DNA of 64,000 bases. It comes from Axinella damicornis (Eukaryota > Porifera > Demospongiae > Axinellida > Axinellidae). Positions 1 to 14,400 of the stretch are shown here, piece by piece. The notes beneath the pieces were generated by a model. The model saw nothing but the letters and a program-made list of their open reading frames with translations, was not told where the DNA came from and did not search any database. Numbering within the stretch: position 1 is the first letter of the stretch; every line of letters starts with the position of its first letter. The DNA is taken from the NCBI GenBank assembly GCA_963931865.1, contig OZ007514.1:2490027-2554026 (forward strand), read 5' to 3'. Made by a program: the position numbers and the translations under genes.

Positions 1-203
1 TATGCTAGTATAGTAAGCTCTTTTCAGTCATGTGATGTAGCATAAGCAGCATGCAAAAACAAAGGCTACCAGAATTTCCAGAAACCATTCCAGCACAGCT
101 GCACATAATTTATGCAACAAATAATTATTGTGTACATGTCTGGCTGAATTATGTTTACAGCAACTTGTAGCAGGATTACTGGTTCCTAGGGGCAGCTGCT
201 GAC

Positions 204-2385
204 CTGCAGGTGCTGCCTGTACTGCATCTGTGCCTCGTACTCTCTCTGCTGGTTCTTTAACCTCTCCTCCTTGGTCTTCACGAATATCTGGAGGGGGGGA
301 GCAGAGGTTAGTCCTCCACAGCTAGCTCACCTTCAAACATGTGATATTCATGATGTGAAGAAACATTATTACAGTCTTACAATGTAGCTAGCCAAATATG
401 TGCATACTGTTACTTGCCAGTAACGCATGGGAACAGTATTGCACACAATAACCTCAGACAATGCAGTGCATGAATGTCCCTTAGCACCTGACAGTCAGCT
501 GTGCATAGAACCTGCTGGCTAGAATGTCCTAACAAGGTCACCTCATAGTTTCCGCGGTAGCAGTCCAACCTCTGAGAGTGCATGTGAATGAGGTCAGTGC
601 AGACGGTCGTGAGGAATGTCCTGTCATGGGACACCACTAGAATAGTCGATGGCCAGGACTATGACAGGAGAAAGAGACATCCAGACATGACAGATTCCAT
701 CACATACAAAATGAGCACATTTCCAAGACAATGTTTGAATTTTACCATAAGCAGATTTATGGAAAATGTACAAAGAAGGTTATAACATCAATCCAATGCA
801 CTAATTGCATTTATGACACCAAATAATGTTTGACAAAAGAGTGGGGCGGTGCTAAAATGCACACCCCCCACAATACCTCCCACATTGAGGGTATTCCCCT
901 ACTAAATTTTGGTTTGCAGTGAGGGAAGACATCTGGAGTAGGAAATCACTTAACTGTCATAACTCAAATAATTGAATCAAGCGGTTGTACACAGCGCACT
1001 TGTCATAACTTAATTATGCACCCAACTGTGAATCGCTGCTCACCAGCCTCACCTCCACCAACTTAAGTGTACCATACATATAGCCGGCCACTGAACGCCA
1101 ATTAGGCATATCTTTACCATCGCTTCAACAGTCACCCTGGTTAGACTAGATGTTATCTAGTTTTGTAGTACCAAAACTAGGTTTGGCTTCAAGCAAGTAC
1201 CTTTTTAGAGGTAATTTACTAAGCTATGCAATGAATATCTTCCAAAATAACACATGAATATTGTACTGCCAGGTAACTATTGAGTATAAGTATATTCAGC
1301 CTCAAGATCTGAACATAAACGGAGTATGGGTTTTGTGGTTGTATCATGAATATACTTACCTGGGGGTTTACCGGTCAGGGTGAGCTACATGAATATATAT
1401 ACTTACCAAGCTGCACATACTTTAGGTATAGGTACTAGAACTGGCACTGGCCCTAATATACCCTAACCCATTGCCCTACTTCCTGCCGGACCAATATCCA
1501 CTTCGAGTATAAAACGACAGTACACCAGTGCTGGTAAGTATTAACTCGCTTCCTGCGAGGCTCTTCTGCGAGGCTCTTCTGCGAGGCTCTTCTGCGTGCA
1601 TTCACATTCACGTATGCACTAACATCATTATTCATGAAGACATTAAGGAAACTGAACTATGACACAGGGTAATCTTATCTGCTGCATCAGCAAACAACTA
1701 CTTGTAAACAATCTCTAGGACTAAAAGTTGCAAGGATATATTAGTATACATACATTGTAACTATGACTACATAATTATGCCAGCATATACCTGCAAGTAG
1801 TTCTCAAGCCAGAGTATGGCCCTGATATCCAACATATTTGTGGGCTCTGTGGGTATAGTACAGAAAAGTATCATTATTCATGATATGTTAAAAACAGGAT
1901 AAAAAAAGTTTTGGGTGAAAGTTCATGTAATCTAATCTGCTGACATCATCAAAGAATTTCTATGAGCTTACTGATGCATTTTTTGTGCACATAAACAATC
2001 TCTAGGACAATCTATAAAGTACAGTAAGTAGCAAGGAATTAGCTACGTAATAAATGCATTGCCAAGCAGAAATAGTACGTAAACAGCTAGAAAACAACTA
2101 CGTTGTTTCTTCTGCAATGCAATACACGTCCGTGATATGCTTTACGGGTTATGTTATGCAAGTGGAGAACGTACCAAGCAGTCAAAAGCAGCCCTACAGT
2201 AGCTGCCAGCTCTATCATTCTAACAGTTCTGCCAAGATATTCTACGTAGTTTGCAGCACATTTGCATATGGGAAAGCACAATGTTTTTCACAAGGGGAAT
2301 TTAAATTCCCTAGTGTTTTGAGCCCTACATCATATGCAAGTAAAATCCTGTGTTTGGTACTGAGGGAGAAGAGGTGGGGGGGGGT

Positions 2386-2423
<38 letters not shown>

Positions 2424-5400
2424 GGGGGGGGGGGGGGTACGTACCATCCAAAAGCAGCAAGTCTGGCCTGCAGAGAGAAAACATGTTATGAGAGAATAAC
2501 AACCTCTTTTGTTACTGACAACGTGTTCAGACATATCCTCCATTGTGCTTAGACATATCCCCCTCAACTCCCCCAAAACACGACGTCTCATGTGACGTCC
2601 ATGTGATGGTTGACTAGGAAACTGTTCAGACAGTTAGCACAACACAGACGATCTTAAATAAGCCACTATGACATAAATAAATACATGGTAGAACTTGTGA
2701 CGCCAGTGTGCCTCTGCATATACAGCAAGGGGATGCCCCAGGGGATTTCCTTAATTGCTAAATAATCATCATTTCATTGTTTCTCTCAAGTGAAAAAACT
2801 AAATGGGAGGGACTACACTGGTGATACGTAGGAATGAGCAAGCAACAGTGCAGCAGTGGTACCACAGGCAATTAAAAATAATATTGCTCATCAGCCATCC
2901 CTTCCAGGCTATCCACGGTCATCTCTGCTCTCCACTCTACACTCAGGCCTCCTCGTAAGATGATCGTGTGGATCATCTTTTGCAAACTCAGCGAATCTAG
3001 ATGGTGTTCTTGCCTTCCCGGCAACTCTCCTGCCCAAAATACCTGCCTCGGCGACATTCGCACTTCAGTGAGCCTTGCCCTGACATTCGCATTCCTGCGG
3101 TTACCTTCGTTCCTGGCGACCCTTGCATTCTTGGCAGTACACACCCTCTCGGCAAAGTTGGCAATTGGTCTCACTGCCCTCGCTCTCCTGGCAGCGTTGC
3201 TCACTCAGCAACTCGTGCTCTCATGCTAGCTTTGTAACATACAACTGTGTTTTTGTCTAGATGTAGGTACTAACAATGGAAAGAGTGTTTTGGCTGCCAC
3301 AGAGATGATACTGCTGTAGTGCTGCTAATAATTATAATTAGATAAAAGCTCAGACATTGATATGCCAGCTAAACAAGCATATATTTACTCTGCTCTGGGA
3401 ACAGCTGTTTAGGTCAGAGTAATTTTCATTGAGATCATGTCACAAGGCTACTCAAACAGAATTCATAAGGCCCACCATGTAGTAAACAGCTAGAAGAGAG
3501 ACTGGAGAAAATTATGGTATGGAATGTGGGAGAGGCTGGGGCTGGGGCCTGGAATGAGACTGAAAAGAGGGTCTGGAATCGAGACTGACAAGAATGAGAC
3601 TAAGGAGGGGTTCTGGAATGAGGACTGGGGGAGGGGGGTCGACTGGGGAGAGGGTCTGGAATGAGACTAAAGAGGCTTCTGGAATGAGACTGGGGAGAGG
3701 GTCTGGAATGAGACTAAAGAGGCTTCTGGAATGAGACTGGGGAGAGGGTCTGGAATGAGACTAAAGAGGCTTCTGGAATGAGACTGGGGAGAGGGTCTGG
3801 AATGAGACTAAAGAGGGCTTCTGGAATGAGACTGGGGAGAGGGTCTGGAATGAGACTGGGGGAGGGGGGGTCGACTGAGGAGATGATCTGGAATGAGAGG
3901 GTCTGGAATGAGACTAAAGAGGCTTCTGGAATGATACTGGGAGAGGGTCTGGAATGAGACTGGGAAGAGGGGTCTGGAATGAGACTGGGGGAAGGAGCTG
4001 GCACTTCTGGAGGTAGCCTGCAGTTTGTTCTCCAAGCAAACAAGAACATGAGATTAACTTNNNNNNNNNNNNNNNNNNNNNNNNNNNNNNNNNNNNNNNN
4101 NNNNNNNNNNNNNNNNNNNNNNNNNNNNNNNNNNNNNNNNNNNNNNNNNNNNNNNNNNNNNNNNNNNNNNNNNNNNNNNNNNNNNNNNNNNNNNNNNNNN
4201 NNNNNNNNNNNNNNNNNNNNNNNNNNNNNNNNNNNNNNNNNNNNNNNNNNNNNNNNNNNNGGTGGAGGACAGAAGGGAGGGGAGGGGGAGGGGAGGGTGG
4301 ACGACAGAGGGGAGGGGAGGGGAGGGGGAGGGGGAGGGGAGGGTGGAGGACAGAGGGAGGGGAGGGGAGGTGGAGGACAGAGGGGAGGGGGAGGGGGAGG
4401 GTGGAGGACAGAGGGGAGGGGAGGGTGGAGGACAGAGGGGAGGGGAGGGGAGGGTGGAGGACAGAAGGGAGGGGAGGGGGAGGGGGAGGGAGGGAGGGTG
4501 GAGGACAGAGGGGAGGGGAGGAAAAGATTTCACGAAATGGTTTGAAATAGGAGAGATGTTACAGATTATTATCCTTGTTCCCAGGCCTACCCCATTTTTT
4601 CTGTTCTTCGGTTTCCATTGACAATACATGTGGAAAGGCGGCGAAAAACGGGGAAGGCCTGGTATTAATCATCACGTGCTTTATGTCAAGTGGACGTGGG
4701 GGGGGGGGGGGGGGGGGGGGGGGGGGTGGCCCAACCGCAGATAAGTTTAAAAACCGCCAACGAAGTCGTGTAGATCGTCTGAGAGTCTCGACTAGCCACA
4801 GAGCGTTCGAACCGAGCCGACTGGATGATGAACAGTTTTCAGGACCTGCTGAAACGACTACGGGCCCCACCCCCCCTACGTCCACCCTTGCATCCACCTG
4901 ATTTCACTCACGTGATGAATGATACCAGGCCTTCCGCGTTTTTCACCGCCCTTCCGCATCCGTGTATTATTGAAACCGAAGACAGAAAAAACGGGGTAGG
5001 CCTTGGAACGAGGCTAACAGATTATATAGCCACCCACCCAGACGTGAGGTATCCTACTCACTAACAGAAGCAGCAGCAGTACTGAACAGTGCTCACTGGT
5101 TTCCGTAGGCGATGTCAAAGTTCTCTATCTTGATGTCGTACACCATTCCCCCCAAGGCCTCAGTCCGGGTCACATGACGGCTGATGGCCTGGTGGTAGTC
5201 GGTCCACTCCCACTCGCTTGCGACCTATAGTGCAAATACAAACAGTAGCCTCATTCCCATGCCATTCCCACAGCCTCATTCCCATGCCATTCCCTCCTCT
5301 TCCTTTGACAGAGTATGATCCACTTTCAGCTATTGATCCATGATGATGCATTGCCCACCTCCAGCCATTGATAGCTTGCAATGCATCCAACCATCTGAGC

Positions 5401-8400
5401 TTATCCCTCACAGTGAGCCCACCTCCAGCCATTGATAATTATCCACCTGAGCTTATATCACTCACAGTGAGCCCACCTCCAGCCATTGATGGCTTGCAAT
5501 GTACTCATTGCCAAGCATCTGAGCTTATATCCCTCACAGTGAGCCCTCCTCCTGCCATTGACCATCTGAGCTTATATATCCCTCACAGTGAGCCCTTCTC
5601 CAGCCATTGACCATCTGAGCTTATATATCCCTCACAGTGAGCCCTCCTCCAGCTATTGATAATTATGCCCTTTGTTGTACTGTCCGCCCAAAGGCTGGAT
5701 GTCAGAGTGTTCAGAAGACAAGCAATCAATAGTATTCGTTTCTCACAACACCAGGGACGGATTGACATGAAACAGGTATTATACGTACCAGTTGGGTACC
5801 ACCCATGCCATCCTGTGTCTATACCTGACGTCATAGCACATGACTAGATCTCCCAGGCTTTCTCGTGCATACTGCAAGCAATCAATAGTATTCGTTTCTC
5901 ACAACACCAGGGACGGATTGACATGAAACAGGTATTATACCAGTTGGGTATCGCCCATCCATCCTGTGTCTATACCTGACGTCATCGCACGTGACTAGAC
6001 CTCCCCAGCTTTCCTCGTGCATACTGCAAGCAATCAAATACTGGTGGTGGGAATGACCTGGGAACGAGGCTACACAATTTCCACGCGATGTCACTTCCTG
6101 TGTACTAATTAATCGACATTGCTGGATTGCCCTGATTTTCACCTAGAATATACTTTACAAGATGCTTAGATGATATCTCAAGTTTGAGTGGATTAGCTTG
6201 TTGTTTTCCAGAGTTACGTACCAGTGAAGTTTGTTCATTTCCCATAGAGAATGTATTAGGGGGGGGGGGGGCAAGTTTTGCCCCCCCCCCCCTTAATACA
6301 TTCTCTATGGGAAATGGACAAACTTCGCTGGCTCATAACTCCTGTACCCAACAAGCTAATGCACTCATACTTGAGATATAATCTCTAAGTACGATGGCAA
6401 GGTATGGCCATGCATAACGGCCATTCCTAGGGGGGTCTGGGGGCATGGCCCCCCCATGAAATTGATGCTTAAATACTGAATTGTAGCAGGTTTTGGCGGG
6501 AAGTCGGGATGGCACACTCGCTAAGCACTTGCTTTGCAGCCTGGGGGTTGAGTGTTCGCCTCCCCAATAACCGAGTACGAGTCTGGGCCACTCCGTACAC
6601 ACCGGTTCTCGACTCCCCTCCTCAGGGTTGTCCGGGATTGCCATCGCATATCCCGGGATGTCCCAGGGCATCATTGTGTGTGTCGTTATCCTACCCTAAC
6701 CCTAACCCTGACCCATTGTCCTATCATTAACAGCCCGTTTACACTAGCGCTCTGGATCGATCCAGCTCGAACTGGTTCGTAACGTAAACACGAACCGAAC
6801 CGCACCGATCCGCTCCGTACTGGACCACCAAACTCCATCGAACTGGTTCGATCCGGAGCGCTCCCGCCTCAAGTGTAAACGGAATCGAACCCGTTGGTAG
6901 GGCGTGGACGGGGGGTGTGACGGTTGCCAATAGTATCCGAACCAGATCACGAAGGGTCCGGTTTCGAGACGAGGGGTTGTCATGGTGTTGTATATCGAAT
7001 TCCCGAACATGACTAGTCTCGTGAGAATGCGGCCTGGGCATGATGTTTGTGAATAGGATATCCTGCCTACTTGCAATCTTGCACAGGTTAGAACAACTTT
7101 GTGGGGGTGGTGGCATGATGTTTGTGAATAGGATATCCTGCCTACTTGCAATCTTGCACAGGTTAGAACAACTTTGTGGGGGTGGTGGCGTTCACCTTTT
7201 CCTCCAAGGTTGCAGTTCGAAGCAATTTGGCTCCTACCAATCAGTTTACCTCCCATTAGCCTTAAAAACAGATCAAGGTTCCCAGACTTCCTTTCTGGGG
7301 TGACTGCTCATGAAACTATCTTCTTCCTGCCTTCAAGATGATATCATACGAACAGGAAATAGTACTAGCAAGCTCAGGCTATAAAAGAAGAAGCACTGAC
7401 CACTAGAGTTTAGAATCGAGGAAGATCGACATGTCTGGAACACCGCTGCTCAGAGGTAAGAACCTGCATGCATCCACTGATGGTGCATAAAATTGCAGCT
7501 GCTCTATTTGTATAGGTCAACTCAGTCTCTGTCCTGGGTTTGAATTCCACTAAAGCCTTTGGTTTTCTGTTGAAGGGCGGTTCGTAGGCCACATGTTGCA
7601 AGTTGTAGCATGCATGCACATTAATAAAAGGAATTTGCCCTTTGCCCTTTCAGAAAAACAAGTTTGAGCAATGCTATTTATGGCGAGTTCAGTGATGATG
7701 TCATCACCATCCTCCGTTAATGGGGCCAAGGACCTGCATGAAAATCTTCTGTATTGGAGATGCGGCATCCATGATTCTCAAGTGTGCTTTTTGTTATATC
7801 TTCTACAGCCTTCCCTATGGCGGTGACTGCTTTAGCATTGACTATCATGACCACTACCGTCATGATGCAGAGCGTCAGTGGTGCTCCCCTGATCAGCAGA
7901 AACGATACTCAAGATGCTAACCTGACCAGGAATGGTGTCGAAGAAATCACCCCTCAAAATTTATCCCTCCTGGATGATGGTCTGTTTGAAGGAGACCTAG
8001 CAATCACCGAAGACCTCATTCGCCAACACTACAATTTCAGCAGCATCCCTGGCGGTGAAAGATATATGAGAGACGAGGATGAAGAAGGTGTGGCGATAGG
8101 GATCGGTGAGGATGGACAGACGTCCAGGAAACGAGCAGCTGTGAGAGGTGACCGTAGGTTGTGGAGAAACGGAATAGTCCCATATCAATTTTCATCCAGC
8201 ATTGCAACCAGTTTAAGGCACTCCATTCGCGATGCTATGGACCACTGGGAGGATCGAACATGCTTACGGTTTACACTCCGAAGTGGTGAGAGTGACTATG
8301 TGCTGTACAACAACAAAAAGAGAACGTGTTCTTCTTACATTGGTAGACTAGGGGGTAATCAAACTATCAACATGGATTCAAGCCGCGGATGCGGATTTGG

Positions 8401-11400
8401 AACAATTGTGCACGAAATTGGACACGCTGTTGGCTTCTGGCACGAACAGAGTAGACCTGACAGAGATCATTATGTCCGAATCAACATCAATGATGTGGAG
8501 CTAAGTAGTCGGAAAAATTACATGAAACGGAACAATGCAGAAGTTGATTCACGAGGCTCAGAGTACGACTATGGTTCGGTGATGCACTATTCGACATCAC
8601 GGTATATACAAGTCTCCAATGCCACTGCCTTTCGTGCACAGGGTAGTCCCACAGTTGGACAGAGGAGTGGACTCAGCACACGGGATGTTCAGCAGGCCAA
8701 TCACCTTTATTCTTGCCCAAAGAGTGGAGTAACTGGACTACTCGTAGTGAACGTGAGAAACGGACGATCTCTACCAGACACTGATCCGATATGGAATGCT
8801 CCTGACCCCTACGTCAAAATCACGGCAGTCGATTCCGCCGGTAACCACCAGGTGCGAACCACCAGTGTGAAACAGGGCACCACAAGTCCAAACTGGAATG
8901 AGTATCTGGAATTAACGGAACGTGAATGGCAGTTTTTCAGAATCCAGGTATGGGACGACGATTCCTTCTTAACTTTTGGCGATGATAAAATGTCAATTTC
9001 ACAGACAATTGTGATCGCTCCGGGTCAACACAGTAGCATCGTACACTGCTCGGATGATGCCTGTAATGGCTATGTGTCGTACGGCTACAGAACATACGAA
9101 CTGGCAACAGCTGCACTAACCGTGACCGTGAGATACGCAAGAAATCTGAAGGACACGGATCCAATATTTAACAGCCCAGACCCCTATGTCATTGTGGAAG
9201 CTACAGGCTCAACGGGATCACGAACCAAACAGACTCGGAACATCGGCGGTACCACAAACCCAACTTGGAACACAGTTCTGAACTTTGGCTGTCAAAGATG
9301 GGTGAAATATATTGAACTTCAGGTGTGGGATAGTGACAGCGGGTTCACATTTGGTGATGATGAGATGTCTACCAAACAGAAGGTGACACTGTCACCGGGG
9401 AATCATGTGAATAACAGGCACAATGCCTACGACAGCGGTTACATGATATTTGACTACAACTTTGCCTTGGATGGCAACGAATGCAGCACAAACCCATGCC
9501 GGAATGGAGGAAGCTGCGTAGACGGATGTGCTAGCTACACATGTCGCTGTAGACCTTATTACACGGGAACTAACTGTGAGACTTTATCTGGCAATCTTCG
9601 AGTTTACGCTCGCTATGGACGTAATCTACCAGATGAAGATGGATGGTGGAATAACAGCGACCCGTACCTAGAGGTCATCGCAATTGATGCCAACGGCAAC
9701 TCGCTCAGAAGGACGACATCAACTAAAGGGGGCGATCAGAGCCCAGACTGGAATGAATGGCTGAATTTTGGAACACGCGGATGGAAGCAGTTCAAAGTTC
9801 GTGTCTATGACGATGACAATAATGCCGATGATCCGCTGTCTGGTCAAGGAACTTGGACCCTATACAGACGCGGGTCACGCACTAGCGTGAGGCTCAACTG
9901 CTACTCGGGTTATGTAATCTTCGATTATTACTTCAATTAAGTTCAAACATTAATGATTTAAGTCAACACTTTAATTCCCATTTCTGTTCAGTGAGTTCAA
10001 ACAATGATTTTCAATTACCATTTATCAAAGTGTGAGGCTCAACTACATGTAAGAACACGTGTGACTGTATTTCTAATGCCACAATCTTATGTTTTATTGC
10101 TAAATGATCGTTTAAACTTAATTGTACATACATACAAATGAATTAACTGTTTATCAACAATTTTCCTGCTATACGGTACTGGCGGTGGGAATGGCCTGGG
10201 AACGAGGCTAACGAGGCTACACAATTTCCACGTGATGCCACTTCCTGTGTACTAATTAATCGACATTGCTGGATGATTTTCACCTAGAAAATACTTTACA
10301 AGATGCTTAGATGATATCTCAAGTTTAAGTGCATTAGCTTGTTGTTTTCCAGAGTTACGTACCAGTGAAGTTTGTCCATTTTATTTTCCCATAGAGAATG
10401 TATTAGGGGGGCAAGTTTTGCCCTCCCAATACATTCTCTATGGGAAATGGACAAACTTCGCTGGCTCATAACTCCTGTACCCAACAAGCTAATGTACTCA
10501 TATGATCTCTAAGTACGATGGCAAGGTATGCCATGCATAACGGCATTCCTAGGGGGGTCTGGGGCATGGCCCCCAATGAAATTGATGCTTAAATACTGAA
10601 TTGTAGCAGGTTTTGGCGGGATGTCGGGATGGCACACTCGCTAAGCACTTGCTTTGCAGCCTGGGGTCTGAGTGCTCGCCTCCCCAATAACCGAGTACGA
10701 GTCTGGGCCACTCCGTACACACCGGTTCTCGACTCCCCTCCTAGCAACCCGACTACGCCGGTTCCCATCCGAGATGCATTCAGGTGGGTTTCTAAGTTAG
10801 CACTATCTGGCTACAATTTGAATGGCCTTGTATTTGCTTTTACATCTCACATTACATCATACTTTTCAAAATTCTGGGATGTGGGGGGGGGGGGGGGGGG
10901 GAGGGGGGGTGGGGGGGGGGGGAAGGGGGGGGGGGAGGGGGGGGAGGGGGGGGGAGGGGGGGGAGGGGGGGGAGGGGGGGGAGGGGGGGGAGGGGGGGGA
11001 GGGGAGGAGGGGGGGAGGGGGGGGAGGGGGGGGGAGGGGAAGGGGGGGAGGGGGGGAGGGGGAGGGGGGGAGGGGGGGGGAGGGGGGGGGAGGGGGGGGG
11101 GGAGGGGGGGGGGGGAGGGGGGGGGGGGGGGGAGGGGGGGGGGGGGGGGAGGAGGGAGGGGGGAACCTTTGTATGAAACCTGTATAATTGATATGCATTG
11201 TGCACACACTCTTCATCAAACTCCTCTAACTTGAGCTAAGTACCTCATACAGTACACTCTATGTGAAAATCAGGGCAGTGCAGCAATGTTGATTAAGTAC
11301 TAGTACACAGGAAGTGACATCATAGAAAATGGTCCATTTGTTATGCACTGTTATTACCAATGACTGAACCAGCTTCAGGTACTTGCAATCTTGCACAGGT

Positions 11401-14400
11401 TAGAACAACTTTGTGGGGGTGGCGGTTCACCTTTTCCTCCAAGGGTGCAGTTGAAGCTATTTGGCTCCTACCAATCAGTTTACCTATACCATTAGCCTTA
11501 AAAACAGATCAAGGTTCCCAGACTTCCTTTCTGGGGTGACTGCTCATGAAACTATATTCTTCCTGCCTTCAAGATGAACAGGAAATAGTACTAGCAAGCT
11601 CAGGCTATAAAAGAAGAAGCACTGACCACTAGAGTTCAGACTCGAGGAAGATCGACATGTCTGGAACACCGCTGCTCAGAGGTAAGAACCTGCATGCATC
11701 CACTGATGGTGCATAAAATTGCAGCTGCTCTATTTGTATAGGTCAACTCAGTCTCTGTCCTGGGTTGGAATCCCACTTTGGTTTTCTGTTGAAAGGTGGT
11801 TCACATTAAATAAAGGAATTTGCCCTTTGCCTTTCCAGAAAAACGAGTTTGAGCAGTGCTACTTATGGTAACTGAAGCGAGTTGTGAGTTGTGCATATCA
11901 CCACCCCCGTTAATGGGACCCAGGACCTGCATGAAAACCTTCTGTATTGGAGAGGTGGCGCATTCTCAAGTCAAAATGCACTGACCTTGACATACATATG
12001 CTAGTATCCATGATTCTCATGTGTGCTTTTTGTTATATCTTCTACAGCCTTCCCTATGGCGGTGACAGCTTTAGCATTGATTATCACGACCACTGCCGTC
12101 ATGATGCAGAGCGTCAGTGGTGCTCCCCTGATCAGCAGAAACGATACTCAAGATGCTAACCTGACCAGGAATGGTGTCGAAGAAATCACCCCTCAAAATT
12201 TATCCCTCCTGGATGATGGTCTGTTTGAAGGAGACCTCGCAATCACCGAAGACCTCATTCGCCAACACTACAATTTCAGCAGCATCCCTGGCGGTGAAAG
12301 ATATATGAGAGACGAGGATGAAGAAGGTGTGGCGACAGAGATCGGTGAGGATGGACAGACGTCCAGGAAACGAGCAGCTGTGAGAGGTGACCGTAGGTTG
12401 TGGAGAAACGGAATAGTCCCATATCAATTTTCATCCAGCATTGCAACCAGTTTAAGGCACTCCATTCGCGATGCTATGGACCACTGGGAGGATCGAACAT
12501 GCTTACGGTTTACACTCCGAAGTGGTGAGAGTGACTATGTGCTGTACAACAACAAAAAGAGAACGTGTTCTTCTTACATTGGTAGACTAGGGGGTAATCA
12601 GACTATCAACATGGATACAAGCCGTGGATGCGGATTTGGAATAATTGTGCACGAAATTGGACACGCTATTGGCTTCTGGCACGAACAGAGTAGACCTGAC
12701 AGAGATCATTATGTCCGAATCAACATCAATGATGTGGAACTAAGTAGTCGGAAAAATTACATGAAACGGAACAATGCAGAAGTTGATTCACGAGGCTCAG
12801 AGTACGACTACGGTTCGGTGATGCACTATTCAACATCACGGTACATACAAGTCTCCAATGCCACTGCCTATCGTGCACAGGGTAGTCCCACAGTTGGACA
12901 GAGGAGTGGACTCAGCACCCGGGATGTTCAGCAGGCCAATCTTCTTTATTCTTGCCCAAAGAGTGGAGTAACTGGACTACTCGTAGTGAACGTGAAAAAT
13001 GGACGATCTCTACCAGACACTGATCCGATATGGAATGCTCCTGATCCCTACGTCAAAATCACGGCAGTCGATTCCACCGGTAACCACCAGGTGCGAACCA
13101 CCAGTGTGAAACAGGGCACCACAAGTCCAAACTGGAATGAGAATCTGGAATTAACGGAACGTGAATGGCAGTTTTTCAGAATCCAGGTATGGGATGACGA
13201 TTCCTTCTCAACTTTTGGCGACGATAAAATGTCAATTTCACAGACAATTGTGGTCGCTCCGGGTCAACACAATAGCATCGTACACTATGCCTGTAATGGC
13301 TATGTGTCGTACGGCTACAGCATGTACGAACTGACAACAGCTGCACTAACCGTGACCGTGAGATACGCAAGAAATCTGAAAGATACGGATCCAATATTTG
13401 ACAGCCCAGACCCGTATGTCATTGTGGAAGCTACAGGCTCAACGGGTTCACGAACCAAACAGACTCGGAACATCGGCGGTACCATGGACCCAACTTGGAA
13501 CACAGTTCTGAACTTTGGCTGTCAAAGATGGGTGAAATATATTGAATTTCAGGTGTGGGATAGTGACAGCGGGTTCACATTTGGCGACGACGAGATGTCT
13601 ACCAAACAGAAGGTGACACTGTCACCGGGGAATCACGACAATAACAGGCACAACGCCTACGACAGCGGTTACATGATATTTGACTATAACTTTGCCTTGG
13701 ATGGCAGCGAATGCAGTACAAACCCATGCCGAAATGGAGGAAGCTGCGTAGACGGATGTGCTAGCTACACATGTCACTGTAGACCTTATTACTCGGGAAC
13801 TAACTGTGAGACTTTATCTGGCAATCTTCGAGTTTACGCTCGCTATGGACGTAATCTACCAGATGAAGACGGATTGTGGAACAACAGTGATCCGTACCTT
13901 GAGGTCATCGCAATTGATGCCAACGGCAACTCGCTCAGAAGGACGACATCAACTAAAGTGGGTGATCAGAGCCCAGACTGGAATGAATGGCTGAATTTTG
14001 GAACACGCGGATGGAAGCAGTTCAAAGTTCGTGTCTATGACGACGACAATAATGCCGATGATCCACTGTCTGGTCAAGTAACTTGGAGGACCCTATACAG
14101 ACGCGGGTCGCGCACTGGCGTGAGGCTCAACTGCTACTCGGGTTATGTAATCTTCGACTATTACTTCAATTGAGTTCAAACATTAATGATTTAATAAGTC
14201 AACACTTTAATTGCCATTTCTATTCAGTGAGTTCAAACAATGATGTTTCAATTACCATTTATCAAAGTGTGAGGCTCAACTAAGAACACGTGTGACTGTA
14301 TCTCTAATGCCACAATCTTATGTTTTGTTGTTAAATGATCGTTTAAACTTAATTGCACATGCATACAAATGAATTAATTGTTTATCAACAAGGAAGCAAA

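Larger units (their letters stand above)
10230..11312. mobile_element. palindromic element copy 2, with distal arm
   Basis: Left part 10230-10310 (CTTCCTGTGTACTAATTAAT ... GATTTTCACCTAGAAAATAC) is inverted at about 11250-11312 (GTGAAAATCAGGGCAGTGC ... GTACTAGTACACAGGAAG). Between them are the inner palindrome (about 10300-10510), the SINE-like repeat and the poly-G tract. It is probably one element enlarged by later insertions. Confidence 0.6.
6042..14392. repeat. tandem segmental duplication carrying the two astacin genes
   Basis: Unit 1 runs about 6042-10163 and unit 2 about 10178-14392. Both begin TACTGGYGGTGGGAATG-CCTGGGAACGAGG, carry the same palindromic element, tRNA-like repeat, TATA box, first exon, intron and coding exon, and end near GTTTATCAACAA. 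Unit 2 has a roughly 290-bp poly-G tract and lacks most of the sequence corresponding to 6620-7040. The copies are very similar even in noncoding parts, so the duplication is young or has been homogenised. Confidence 0.9.

Noticed and set aside
2960..3229. 89-codon hydrophobic frame on the plus strand
   Set aside because: Two plus-strand frames and one minus-strand frame are open together over degenerate repeats; no family recognised.
6503..6580. Functional tRNA-Ala gene
   Set aside because: Box-like blocks are present but acceptor and T-arm pairing is poor, and the copy at 10624 has the same defects.
10629..11234. 201-codon Gly-rich frame and opposite Pro-rich frames
   Set aside because: Run through the G-rich tract and the SINE-like repeat; all frames are open because only G and A occur.
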